Assembly: GCF_000350105.1 (NCBI RefSeq) | Contig: NZ_CAIY01000044.1 | Location: 248,001 to 312,000, forward strand | Reading direction: 5' to 3' | Origin: Richelia intracellularis HH01 | GTDB lineage: Bacteria > Cyanobacteriota > Cyanobacteriia > Cyanobacteriales > Nostocaceae | Length of the DNA stretch: 64,000 bases | Shown: positions 54,235 to 64,000 of the stretch, piece after piece | How the letters are laid out: each line of letters opens with the position of its first letter | Position numbering within the stretch: position 1 is the first letter of the stretch | Notes under the pieces: model-generated | Databases searched by the model: none | Told to the model about the DNA's origin: nothing | The model's input: only the letters and a program-made list of their open reading frames with translations | Translations under genes and position numbers: made by a program

Positions 54235-55299
54235 TTATCTTTGAGATGGTGGTGGTTCATCAAAGAAATTATTCACTCTCTCACACTCAATACCCGCAAT
54301 CTTAACGCGATTTGATGCTATTGGCTCTACTCGACAAGAACGTTTGAGATAGTACTCATATTGTTTATAAACTGCCATTCGTGGATTTTTGTATGTTTTA
54401 GAAGTAGGACCACTCCAAATGCTGAGTAAATCAAGTTTATAAGTATCAGGATTATTGGGGTTTATGTTATCCACACGTGCTTCTATCCTCCATAGGTCTT
54501 TCTCCTTGTAGTCTCCTAATTCTTTAACAATTAATTCATTACCTAATTTACTTATCTCAGAATTTCGACTCCCCGTATTTTTCAACAGTATTTCTACTTG
54601 ATACCAGGGTCTTTTATCTATTCTATCGATAATAGTTAGTGCTACTTTATTTAAAATAATAGTCCCATTGTTAGGAGCCTTATTAGGGCCTGAATTTTCA
54701 ATAGGGTATAGTTCTTTTACTAAAAAACTATTATCAATATCATCATTCAATAAACTAGGGTAATCCTTAACCCAACTATCAACTAAAAAATAAACTTGTA
54801 GCCAGCAACTGACTAATATTGAGCCAGCTATTAAAACAATAATTTTTTGACGTGCTTCTGGTTTGGGTATTTGGGTACTAACATTAGTCCCCGTACCCTG
54901 AAAAAATTCTGGTATTGCTGTAATCATTGCTGATATGGTAGGCCATAGTACAAATGATACTGGGTTAAATATATTTTGCTCATCACCAAAAGCAAATACA
55001 CTTACTAATCCTCCTGTGACTAATGCTCCTACAGGCATAACAGTTCCAGGTATCAATACTGGCTTATCAGTAGTATACCAAGAAGTACCTAATATTAAAA
55101 ATAACCAACCGCAAAGGGCAATAATGTTTTTAACAATGATTCCCTGTGCCCAATATGACATAAGTAAGGAAAATATACTCAAATAAATTAGTGTTTGCCA
55201 TGAGTAAATATCTTGTGGTAGTAGCAATTTTTGGGCACTGCCTAATACGTCACTGATAAATTTGAAGGTAGTCTTAAGAAAATCTGTAATTATTTCCAT
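54235..55299 (-). CDS. fraD: Filament integrity protein FraD
   Basis: In Anabaena FraD is a septal-junction protein needed for cell-cell molecular exchange and long filaments. The 354-residue product begins with several membrane helices (about 35-190, e.g. TLIYLSIFSLLMSYWAQGI) and ends in a long soluble, presumably periplasmic domain (from about 200). This fits FraD architecture: five spans plus a C-terminal extracytoplasmic part. It starts 9 bases after fraC, whose stop overlaps the ribosome-site region (TTAGGTATGG), so the two are translated from one mRNA. The third gene of the Anabaena operon, fraE, does not follow; ispH converges instead. Confidence 0.85.
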   Translation of the reverse strand: MEIITDFLKTTFKFISDVLGSAQKLLLPQDIYSWQTLIYLSIFSLLMSYWAQGIIVKNIIALCGWLFLILGTSWYTTDKPVLIPGTVMPVGALVTGGLVSVFAFGDEQNIFNPVSFVLWPTISAMITAIPEFFQGTGTNVSTQIPKPEARQKIIVLIAGSILVSCWLQVYFLVDSWVKDYPSLLNDDIDNSFLVKELYPIENSGPNKAPNNGTIILNKVALTIIDRIDKRPWYQVEILLKNTGSRNSEISKLGNELIVKELGDYKEKDLWRIEARVDNINPNNPDTYKLDLLSIWSGPTSKTYKNPRMAVYKQYEYYLKRSCRVEPIASNRVKIAGIECERVNNFFDEPPPSQR

Positions 55300-55308
55300 T
55301 GTCCATAC

Positions 55309-55872
55309 CTAATTTGTAAATGTTACAGACAAGCAAAGTGCTAGAACAATTGTGATTGCGCTATAACTTAACGAGTTAGCCATTAATACGCTAGTTGCAA
55401 TGCTTGTACCTTGTAATGTATTTAAGTTATATCTCCTAAGAGAACGTCTTTGAGGGATAACTGCTTCCTCTGCAGGCTTTTCCTTATCTGACTTATTCCA
55501 GATAAATAACAATAATTTTAAAGTCATAGTTTTGAATAAAAAGGTTACACAAAATATAATAAAAGCAATAAATAATATTAGGTTATATGTGCTTGATAAC
55601 TGAAAGTGATTAAAAAAAACGTAGCTAAGAAGTTCTGACTTATATTTAGGGGATAAATAGGGTTCTACAAAGAAAAAGATTAACCAGCCCGATATATTAG
55701 CAAAGATATTGATGGACGTGGCATAAAAAACGCTGCTTTTTTGGTCAAATTTTAACCGTGTTTTTAAAACACATGCTTCTATCGGTATTGCAAGTATGAG
55801 GAATAAGAAATCAAACAAAATGATTCCTAGGGGCATAATTGGGGAAATATCAAATGGGAGGAATGTTTGCAT
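55309..55872 (-). CDS. fraC: Filament integrity protein FraC
   Basis: A 187-residue membrane protein that acts with FraD at septa between cells of heterocyst-forming filaments. Helices near 12-34, 47-69 and 97-118 match the three-span layout of FraC; the C-terminal 30 residues are also hydrophobic. Start MQTFLPFDISPIMPLG. Identification rests on size, topology and its partnership with the FraD-like gene 9 bases downstream. It marks this organism as a filamentous heterocyst former. The frame is intact. Confidence 0.85.
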   Translation of the reverse strand: MQTFLPFDISPIMPLGIILFDFLFLILAIPIEACVLKTRLKFDQKSSVFYATSINIFANISGWLIFFFVEPYLSPKYKSELLSYVFFNHFQLSSTYNLILFIAFIIFCVTFLFKTMTLKLLLFIWNKSDKEKPAEEAVIPQRRSLRRYNLNTLQGTSIATSVLMANSLSYSAITIVLALCLSVTFTN

Positions 55873-56557
55873 ATGTCAATAGTGTTCATCAATATCTGGT
55901 ATGGATAAGTATAAGCGTAAATAGCTATAAGTCAGTATATTAGCGGTAAAAATCAATCTAATTTACTTGAGTTGCTTGCCACCATTTTATATTTTTACAT
56001 ATGGTTATATATAACTTAAAATCTTTAATTTTCTTTGCCCGCAGGTGAATGTTAGTTATAATTAAGACAGATAATTGATTTAGATTACGTATAAGGTGAA
56101 ATAGACTATTTTTCATCAGATTATTTCCTAATCGAACTAAGTTGTATTCTTATTTACACATCCTCAATTTTCTATAAAAGTTCTTTTAACAATGAGGAGT
56201 AATAATAAACTTCGGTATAGCTTGCGCCAAAAAAAATTCATTTGTCCAATAATTTGGAATTATTTTTATTCCTCATAAACTCCATTTATTGTTGTCTCTC
56301 AGGGTATGCAATAAATATTCATCTTGCTATTGTTGAGTAAGGTATAAGGTGTATAATTGACATTATTAAGAGCTTCTTAACTAACTGTAAGAAGATAAGC
56401 AAAGATTATTAAAACACGTTAGTTTTGGTGGATATGTAGTTAACCTGCTAGTAAATGTATTTCCCTATCTCATTGGTCAAATTGTCCTGCCGGAGAATCG
56501 GTGACAATTATGTGATGATTTTTGCTACCGTTCTGAACAAATAAGAAATAGACCCTA
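55873..56557. other. fraC-tilS divergent region
   Basis: 685 bases between diverging genes. It must contain both promoters; no convincing NtcA site (GTAN8TAC) or -10/-35 pair was found by eye. No gene or hairpin. Confidence 0.4.
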
Positions 56558-57568
56558 ATGCTATTGACAACATTGCACACTAAAATCCACCAAACTATTC
56601 GTACCCGCAATTTATTTAGTAAAAATCAAAGATTATTGATAGCTGTTTCTGGGGGACAAGATTCACTGTGTTTGGTAAAGATACTGTTAGATTTACAACC
56701 TAAATGGGCATGGGATTTAGGTATTGCCCATTGTGATCATTGTTGGCGTTCAGACTCCCAGGCTAATGCGCAACATGTGGAAAAAATAGCTAAAAGCTGG
56801 CACTTATCTTTTTATCTTGCTACTACTAAACAAGAAATAAAAACGGAAGCTAATGCACGTGATTGGCGTTACCATGAATTAACCCTAATTGCTCAAACTC
56901 ATAATTATGATTGCGTAGTTACAGGGCATACAGCTAGTGATCGCTCAGAAACTCTATTGTACAATCTTATACGTGGTAGTGGTATGGATGGGATGCAAGC
57001 TTTAGCCTGGCAAAGACCACTCAATGATACTATTTGCCTCGTACGTCCTTTATTAGGAATCTCCCGTTCAACTACAGAAAAATTTTGCCAACACTTAAAA
57101 TTACCGATTTGGGAAGATAGTACCAACCAAGACGTAAAATATGCACGTAATCGCATACGTCAAGAACTATTACCTCATTTGAAAACCAGTTTTAATCCTA
57201 ACATTGAATTTACACTCGCACAAACTGCAGAAATATTACAAGCGGAAGTCGAGTATTTACAGCAAACTAGCAAAGACTTGTATCAAAAAGTAGTATTTGT
57301 ATCAAAACTATCCCCTACTTCCTGGAAAATCTATCGTTCCCAACTGCAAAACACGCCAATGGCCTTAAAAAGACGTGTTATGCGCCACGTTCTACAGAAA
57401 GCATTACCATGTTCACCCAATTTTGAACATATAGAAAAACTCACAGCATTAATTACTGCTCCTAATCTTTCTCAGACAGATCCTTTTCCTGGAGGAGCAA
57501 TTGCTAAAGTTCAAGGTGATTGGATTTACTTGGTGAACTCACTTGGACGTCTTTCGACAATTGAGTAA
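56558..57568 (+). CDS. tilS: tRNA(Ile)-lysidine synthetase
   Basis: Attaches lysine to C34 of tRNA-Ile(CAU), so that it reads AUA and not AUG. The PP-loop motif SGGQDS is at 31-36, followed by HCDHCWRSDS (near 68), the TGHTASDRSETLLYNLIRG region (about 126-144) and a C-terminal domain. At 336 residues it is the normal cyanobacterial length. It is essential, which explains its intact frame next to the ruined operon. The organism's AT-rich codon use makes AUA common. Confidence 0.95.
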   Translation: MLLTTLHTKIHQTIRTRNLFSKNQRLLIAVSGGQDSLCLVKILLDLQPKWAWDLGIAHCDHCWRSDSQANAQHVEKIAKSWHLSFYLATTKQEIKTEANARDWRYHELTLIAQTHNYDCVVTGHTASDRSETLLYNLIRGSGMDGMQALAWQRPLNDTICLVRPLLGISRSTTEKFCQHLKLPIWEDSTNQDVKYARNRIRQELLPHLKTSFNPNIEFTLAQTAEILQAEVEYLQQTSKDLYQKVVFVSKLSPTSWKIYRSQLQNTPMALKRRVMRHVLQKALPCSPNFEHIEKLTALITAPNLSQTDPFPGGAIAKVQGDWIYLVNSLGRLSTIE

Positions 57569-58116
57569 TTATAGCCCTGAGTTATAATTTATTTCTTCAG
57601 CAAGGTTCTCAAGGATTGAGATAATCCCTCAAATCCCTGATTTTAAATGTTTAAAACTTCTTAATAAAAATTGTATATTTTGCCATCTTAATTACCATGA
57701 CGGAACTTGTTTGGTTCATAGTTGGTTCTAAAGTTTATTAGACACTCAAAAATTCAATTTTATTTATAGATTTATCCATCTTGCCTTTTATGATTGTAGA
57801 CAGAGAAAACTTTTTAGGAACTCTAAGGCATAATTATTATCGCTATAAGTTATTGAACCATAAGTTATTGAACTAATTACTTGGTCATGATACTAAAAAG
57901 TATCTTAAATATTCATCCTGTAAATAATCTTTTACAAGATGAATAGAAATATTATGAGACTGGTCAAGAAGGGAAAAATACAGGAACATATAAAGGTAAA
58001 ATTCCATATATCAGACGATTATTAAGATAATATGGCTAATGCCTGGCATAAGGATAAATGAGTATTTTTAATACATATAGTAATTTGATGTAAGTAAACC
58101 AGAATGGGTCGACAGA
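57569..58116. other. Region between tilS and the ruined operon
   Basis: No intact gene. At about 57788-57870 a + frame reads PFMIVDRENFLGTLRHN, resembling the end of a receiver domain, possibly an hmpA-like remnant. A 13-bp tandem duplication (57846-57858 and 57861-57873) and a hairpin (57911-57944) follow. Confidence 0.4.
57911..57944. terminator. Hairpin with one mismatch
   Basis: ATTCATCCTGTAAA (57911-57924) pairs with TTTACAAGATGAAT (57931-57944) with one mismatch. It lies 340 bases after tilS. Possible terminator. Confidence 0.45.
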
Positions 58117-58522
58117 TATTATTTAGGTGCAGTTTTGATTGTAGAAGATAATATTGTGCAAAGGCTAATAATTACATATTATGCGAAAGCAATTAGGTTA
58201 ATATTAACAGTAACCTACTAGTAACCTGTTTATTATAATGTATAGTTAGCTTTAGAGGTGATTCGAAGTAACATCCATGGCTTAATGAGTACTATGTATG
58301 TTTTTATCACTCATACAGATGCTTATGAAGTCTGTCCTATCGTCCCCATAAAATAATATCCGAATATCAATAATTTTCCAGTGGTTATACGTTTTTCAAT
58401 GTGATGATAATTCTGACCAATACTGGGGTGTTAAATAGAGTATAAATACTGGATTATATATAGCCAAATCATCTGAGCCAACTGAACTGCTTGGAACAAT
58501 TAAACAGATCTTGTGGGGGTAA
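58117..58522 (+). pseudogene. Ruined CheY/PilH-type response regulator (hmpB-like)
   Basis: Receiver-domain remnant read across frames: VLIVEDNIVQRLIITYYAK with the phosphate-pocket Asp pair, then ALEVIRSN, YEVCPIVPIK, FPVVIRF, YWGVK, a stop, INTGLYIAKSSEPTELLGTI and KQIL ending at the stop near 58520. These match a stand-alone single-domain regulator (about 120 residues) with the usual AYIAKPF...ELIGTIKQLL ending. The conserved Lys after AYIA is kept, but the DIVMP phosphorylation site is not recognisable. At least two frameshifts and two stops. First traceable gene of the ruined chemosensory operon. Confidence 0.8.
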
Positions 58523-58653
58523 GAATAAAATTTAAGATGACTCATAAAATAGAATTTCTGGGAAATGTTATACAAAATCAATTCCGTCATTAAGTATAAA
58601 TAGAAAATCCTAAAAGCCAGCTGCATCTGAGACTCTAAATTTATTCATATTAG

Positions 58654-59065
58654 GAGTTTGCTTTGGCAAATGGACTAAAGGAAGTTGCAGAAATAAGTAG
58701 GGATAGGACTATACATATTCCCAATGATTCTCCTTTGATTCTGGTTACTATAAACTTGCAGGGCTAAGTAGTGTGTATAGCTGATTTAGGAATCTTTCTG
58801 GGGGTAGTAATTTCATTGAATACTGATCAATATAAAATACCAGTGATTATTGTGGAAGATTAAAACGTAGTAATTGGTTGAGCTATAGATAAAATTGTTG
58901 GTACTGAATGGCTTGACATACATGTAATAGCTAGCAGCTAGTAATATACCATATACTATAGCTTCGTTTTTATGTGGAGAATGGTTATTCTTCAAAAATC
59001 AATATTTGTAATTACCCAATTCAACAGCTATTTTGCATAGTAATAGGTGGACAGAATTAAGGTAA
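58654..59065 (+). pseudogene. Ruined CheW-like coupling protein (hmpC-like)
   Basis: Reads EFALANGLKEVAEI, LILVTINLQG, a stop, VVCIADLGIFLGVV, IPVIIVED, a stop, IDKIVGT, then after a frameshift IPYTIASFLCGEWLFFKNQY and LPNSTAILHSNRWTELR. This is the order of a CheW/PilI domain: a beta-barrel with VDLxxLLG-type segment, then a C-terminal strand. It begins 130 bases after the ruined regulator and ends about 20 bases before the ruined MCP. Three or more stops and one frameshift. CheW would couple the receptor to the kinase. Confidence 0.78.
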
Positions 59066-59079
59066 GGGAATAGCAGATA

Positions 59080-61650
59080 TAATCAGGTATAAACAACTAC
59101 TATGAAAAAGCTTATGAGCAAGCATATAAGGCCTATGTACAGTTAAATTATGACGAGGCTGCGAGTCTCATAGACTAGGGTATTAGGTATAGTACCAAAA
59201 AATTCTAAAATTCACCTGTTGAGGGGCAAAACCCATTATCATTATATCTTGCAGTAGTTTGATATTGCTTAATCCAAGTACGGAAGAGTTATACAGCTCG
59301 GTAACGAACAGGAAATAATAGATTTAGCTCAAAATGGTTTATAAAGAATTAATAGGTGTCAAAGACAGTAATTAATAAACCCAAAACCATATTTGAAGTG
59401 CGAAATATCGATAGTTATTACACCTCGAGACAAATTATCTGCACATGATAACGTGATGCGGGGGTTTGCAAGTATTAATCATGATAACGAAGATTTATCT
59501 TCTATTCCATTTGATTTAAGTATTAATAATATCCTATTAGAAACATCTAGTATCTTTAAGACTTTAGAAGGTGATAATAATTCCGATGAAGAAATGGCAA
59601 GAGCTAGTAAAAATTTATCTGGTTTATTGACTCATGAAAGTGAGAATTTCTACTCAGAAACAAAGAACCTATATTTACAGGAAGTTCAGGGGGGAGATTT
59701 GTTAGGAAATCAGTGTATAGAAGATAGTCTGGAGGATGAGAATCTATTAATTGAGTTATTAGATATTAGTCAATCCTGGAAGGACTGCAGGTAAAAGACT
59801 CATGACAGGAGTGCTTTTTATTTATATGAGGAGGATAAACAGAACAAAACTAGCTTATCCCATCTTCAAGATATTAGCATGGATAGCAATGACAGTTTTG
59901 ACTTCTAAGTATTTGAATCTGCATTCGGCCCTGAGGATTCGAATAATGATGAGGATACAAGTAACCCAATCAGTTTTGGTCTGTCTCGAGGTGAAAATAT
60001 TGGGTTTCTAGACGAATTTGATGAATTTGATGATTTTAAGGACGTCTCTAGATTTTAATGTTCCTAAGAATAATTGTGAATTATCCTTGCACTCTGCTTT
60101 TCTTGGATTTTCAAGAAATTTCTACAATAGCAATTAAGGAAATGTGTTTGGTGGCCAAGAGCATAATCTTGATCATAAGTTATTCAGCATTAATGGTTTT
60201 CAATAGGGATTGCTATTATGTGTCAGTTACAGCCTACAAAAGATTGGACCAAAAAATGCCAAACAAGGGTTATTTGTAACTTTAGAGAACACCTTTTTAT
60301 ACAATAAACCACGGTTTATTGGTGGGCCAGTATGTGTTGCATCAACTATATTTGTTGCATCTGTAAGCCTTGCTGTAACATCTTTTATTTCTCTAGAGCA
60401 AAGGCAATCTGTCAAAAATACAGGTTGGGCAATGGCTTCAGCTGCAGATATTGCTGGTGCTATGATTAGTGGGATTTTTAGCAGTCTTATTTTGAGGTGA
60501 ATTCGACATACTACTCAAGATCTACAATCACATTTTTATGCTTTAAGTCATGAGAATATAGGCGTAACAGCCACTATTTATTCAGGAGATGAACTTGGGC
60601 AACTAGCTAGTAGCTGTAATAAAATTTCACCTACTACCAATGAAGCTAATCGTAAAGCCCAAAAGCAGGAAGAAGCCAAGGAAAACTTACAAAATCAGTT
60701 AATTAGACTATCAGATGATGTGGAAGTTGTGGCTAGAGGAGATTTAACTGTATAAGCAGAGGTAACAGCAGATATCTTAGGAGTTGTTACTAATGGTTTT
60801 CATTTAACTATTCAAAATTTACGTTATATTGCTATACAAGTAAAAATTAATACTTATGAACTACCTGAGGACCCGATCAGTTCTGAAACTTTGGTTAGAT
60901 CTTTATCTAGTAATGCTTTATGTCAAGTAGAGGAATTAGCAACTACTCTTAATTCTGTACAAATTATGACTAATTCAATACAAAGAGGGACATAAGCTGC
61001 TTTCCCTGATGCTTCTATGCCTCATGATGCCAACAAAATTGCTAAACAAGGTTGGAGGTAGTGGAAAAGACTATGGCAGGAATTTTAGAAATATGGGAAA
61101 TGGTAACTGAAATAATCAGGAAGGTGAAAAGATTAGCAGTATCCTCTCAGGAAATTTCTATTATTGTGGCCTTGATTTCCCAAATTGCTTCTAGAATTAA
61201 TCTATTGGCATTAAGATCATTGAGGCTACCAGAGGGAAAAGCCGTCAAAGTACTTGTATTATAATAGATGAAGTATTTCAGCTAGCTGATAAATCGGCCA
61301 ATTCTCTTAAATTAATTGAACATATCGCGATTCGTATCCAGGGTGAGACTAAATCCATAATGACTGTTATAGAAGAAGAAAAATATCAGGTGAATAAGGG
61401 TATTAAACTTGCCGAGGAGGCGCAGCAGTCACTTGATAATATTGTTGGCTACACGAATAATATTGACCAATTGGTATATTCCATTTCCTATGACACATTA
61501 AGTTAGAGAGAGACCTCCCACATAATCCAATTAATGCAATCGATGGAATTAAATGCACGAGAAATATCACATGAAGCAGAAAGGGTATCTAGGACCTTGC
61601 AAAATTTGGTGATTGTATCTCGGGATTTAATTTCTTCTATGGAAAATTAA
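59080..61650 (+). pseudogene. Ruined methyl-accepting chemotaxis protein, PilJ type (hmpD-like)
   Basis: Complete ghost of a cyanobacterial MCP. It starts with TPR-like YEKAYEQAYKAYVQLNYDEA, then VIQLGNEQEIIDLAQNG; an acidic linker stays open for 133 codons (59393-59794). A membrane helix (VCVASTIFVASVSLAVTSFI) and second helix (SAADIAGAMISGIFSSLIL) follow. HAMP-like parts come next (YSGDELGQLASS; LSDDVEVVARGDLTV). The signalling domain includes SLSSNALCQVEELATTLNSV, SSQEISIIVALISQIASRIN and ends VVSRDLISSMEN at 61650. The highly conserved hairpin tip is damaged (LALRSLRLPEGKAVK). Multiple frameshifts and stops occur throughout. In hormogonia such proteins direct type IV pilus motility. Confidence 0.88.
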
Positions 61651-61865
61651 TAACTAGGCATGTATAAAACCCAATAAAAGCTTGTAGATAATTCACATGA
61701 TTTAGATGTAAAAATCGTTGTACCTATGTTTACACATCTAGAATAAAATTTTAGAATTCAGAAGTTAACGATTGTGTCGTTAGAATCATTAGAATTCATT
61801 AATATGAGTTAGAAAACGACTATTTTAAAATTTTAAATTCATAAATCTTTCTTATGATCAAGATA

Positions 61866-63602
61866 TGATCAAAACAAAGGAATACAAGTTATTTTATTGA
61901 GTAGGCCAGAGAGTATATAAGCTATTATTGAATAAGCAATTTTGGCTCTTGAGAGTGACTTGAAGAAATTAGAACCATTGAGTAATTTATTTCAGAAAAA
62001 TTATTTCCTCAAAAAAACATGGGGGATATAAAATTTTCCTATGCAGTAAGTATTACATTGAATAATACTCATTACCTGGAAAATTATTTGTAAGTTACTA
62101 AGGAGTAAAAAGTTCAGGTAGATAAGAATCCAGAAACTTTATTAATATGGTTGATATTTTAAAAGCTTTATTACACACTCTACAAGTGCTATTTACATTA
62201 ACAAACAAAGTCGTAAATTACCTTACATCCGAAGCTGATATATATTTTAAGTATTTTTATACACATCTTGATAGTTTACCACAATAATATTGTGGTAAAC
62301 TGGTTAATAATAGGGTTAATATTTTCACTAATAATACCAACTCTAATATTTATAGATTATTTATTTTCACTATTTATAGGGGCAAATATCTGCAAAATCC
62401 GATTTTAAAGACATTAATGGAAGTATTAAAGTTATTCAAGTAATTAAGCAATATTATAAAGTAGATAATGCTTAGAAGATTATTGCTAAAAACTATCAGA
62501 ATTAGGAGAGAAGCTTGACCTGGTAAGTTGGCCTGCTTTATGCCTGGTAGCAAGGTCTACGACTACTAATTCAAAAAAAACTACTCATTATTAGATCTTA
62601 ATTATACCATAAGAGGCCCAATACTAAATACTTATGAATTAATATTTCTCCTAACTTTCATACAAACGAAAGATCTAGAATTTTTGGTACTTATGGGGTA
62701 AGTATGGATGTTATTCATAGCAAAAATAATATAATTAGAGGTTTAATTAATGTTAATTCTATTATTAGAAAATAATCCAACATAACTATTTGTTTACCAA
62801 TAAGTTAAAGTATCTATAAAGCTCTGTTATGTTTACATGAAAAAGAGCACATTACTTCTCCTGTCAATACATTATAAGAAATATTAGATTTTCGTATAAA
62901 TCAAATTCAATATAATTTAGATGGACAAATATTTCTTATATGGAATAAAAAAATAATATTTAAGCCTCTAAAAGACTTACTAATATTTAATCATCAACTA
63001 AGTTATGCTAACAAAGTTTATAGGTGTTATCTTGATAAGATCATTATGAGTTCTGCTAATAATTTCTTAGCTTTAGGAGTAGATAAAGTTGTTAATGAAC
63101 ACAATAAATTATCATTAGATAATTTGCCAGAGATTATAGATATATTTCAATAAGGACTCCGAGCAGAAATAAACTGTGTTAATAATTTTTAGGAAGGACT
63201 AAGTTATCCCTTATATAATTAGAAATTACAACTATCAAGGGGTACTCCATAATCTATTACTTATCATAGATAACTCTATTCCTATGAAGTAAGTACTATC
63301 TTTAAGTTATAGTAATATCAGCCTGAAATAAGTATACAATTATCATAATAATTGGGGTTAATAACTCTATTTTACCCCTAGATTTAAGTTTTCTATAATA
63401 TCGAAATACATATATGCAATGAATTATGTATAATGTCTAGTATCTAAAGAAGTTTAAAATTGGGAATATTGCTACCCTAACTTTCAGAGGTATATGTAAT
63501 ATTGAATGAATAGTAATTAAACTCGCTTCCAGTAGCTATTTTACCAAGCAATTTTTGTCTCTATCTACAGAATTAGTGCTAGTTTTATTTGATTGGCTAT
63601 GA
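61866..63602 (+). pseudogene. Ruined CheA hybrid kinase (hmpE/pilL-like)
   Basis: Domain order of a CheA hybrid is still readable. Hpt region: SYFIE, then AILALESDLKKLEPLSNLFQ (61900s). Middle: MVDILKALLHTLQVLFTLTN (62140s). ATPase end: YGVSMDVIHSKNNIIRGLIN (62697 on). CheW-like domain: ITICLPIS, SIYKALLCLHEKEHITSPVN, LALGVDKVVNEHNKL. Receiver: LLIIDNSIPMK (63258 on), then IATLTFRGICN and ASSSYFTKQFL near the end at 63602. The His of the Hpt (HTLKGG type) is not recognisable. The remnant is about 580 codons, shorter than intact hybrids, so internal deletions are likely. Numerous stops and frameshifts. Last gene of the operon. Confidence 0.82.
62273..62301. repeat. Perfect hairpin inside the ruined cheA
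   Basis: AGTTTACCACAAT (62273-62285) pairs perfectly with ATTGTGGTAAACT (62289-62301) around a 3-nt loop. It falls between the middle and ATPase parts of the cheA ghost, where an intact gene would not need such a stem. Confidence 0.65.
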
Positions 63603-64000
63603 TCAAGTTTGCTGTATAGTAGCGGAGCATTTATTTCAACACTCATGCTACTTAATTAGTGTTTTAAATGTAGTCTATAGAAAATATTTTAATTTCTTTG
63701 CTGATTAACTTAAATTTAATCTTACTATACTAATTAAATTTTGTGAAAGACTTAATTAAAAAGAATAATTATATTAGCCTAATCAATTAAAACTATTTAT
63801 AAATAAGTATTACAATAATCTGAATGCTATCTATGTTGAGTCAGCAGTATAAGGGAATTTTTGAGCTCTTAATAGTTTTTAAATAGCTTTTTTAAGTACT
63901 GAGTTCCTGAAGCTATAAATGTTCCAGAAAATTTGCCTTAAACTCTAGTGAACATTTATTATTCTAGTCCTAAGTATACCTGGACTCTTACTTCGGAGTT
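63603..64000. other. Spacer at window end
   Basis: 398 bases of AT-rich DNA after the ruined cheA. No open frame or clear remnant was recognised. Confidence 0.4.

Noticed and set aside
60210-60500. 96-codon open frame that looks like a small membrane protein
   Set aside because: It is the membrane-helix part of the ruined MCP, continuous with remnants on both sides in other frames.
61052-61264. 70-codon open frame
   Set aside because: It is the signalling-domain part of the same ruined MCP (SSQEISIIVALISQIASRIN), not a separate gene.

Overview
This window looks like chromosomal DNA from a filamentous, heterocyst-forming cyanobacterium (Nostocales) whose genome is eroding. Direct cyanobacterial markers are PsbQ (photosystem II), ChlM (chlorophyll synthesis), cyanophycin synthetase and cyanophycinase, and the filament-integrity pair FraC/FraD. 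Base composition is AT-rich, and intact genes cover only about 46% of the 64 kb. The rest is long AT-rich spacer, part of it recognisable as gene ruins. No insertion sequences, rRNA genes, CRISPR arrays or phage genes were seen. This combination (heterocyst lineage, low GC, low coding density, many pseudogenes, no transposases here) fits an obligate symbiont such as Richelia intracellularis of diatoms. That name is an inference from composition and content; it was not checked by any search.

Layout: 1-8.5 kb has rimM, peptide deformylase with a small membrane protein, and the TldD/PmbA protease pair. 10-15 kb has psbQ overlapping a FAD amine oxidase, then a broken RodZ-like gene beside an rRNA pseudouridine synthase. 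18-20 kb has cbiT and cdsA. 22.6-28.3 kb has cphB-cphA, a GC-richer noncoding block that may be a 6S-like RNA, then trmD and ispF. 28.6-36 kb has a peptide-type ABC binding protein, larB, argH, a 54-residue basic protein and coaX. 37.7 kb has tRNA-Gly(UCC). 39.8-41.9 kb has a drug-type ABC ATPase and a permease split by a single-base frameshift. 42.5-50 kb has a Cu(I) P-type ATPase, a TM2 protein, a CPBP protease, a DUF423 protein and chlM. 50.1-51.2 kb is a ruined nagA, followed by purE and ispH. 54.2-55.9 kb is fraC-fraD. 56.6 kb is tilS.

The last 6 kb (about 58.1-63.6 kb) is the main discovery. It is a complete but destroyed chemosensory operon in the order response regulator, CheW, TPR-bearing methyl-accepting protein, then CheA with Hpt, kinase, CheW-like and receiver remnants. 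That order matches hmpB-C-D-E of Nostoc hormogonia. Every gene carries stops and frameshifts but can be read almost end to end across frames. Loss of hormogonium-type motility control alongside kept nitrogen storage (cyanophycin) and cell-cell communication (FraC/FraD) is what a host-dependent, vertically inherited nitrogen fixer would show.

The spacers also hold about ten long, nearly perfect inverted repeats (10-20 bp arms) with no common sequence. Some sit at gene ends and may be terminators; others stand alone.
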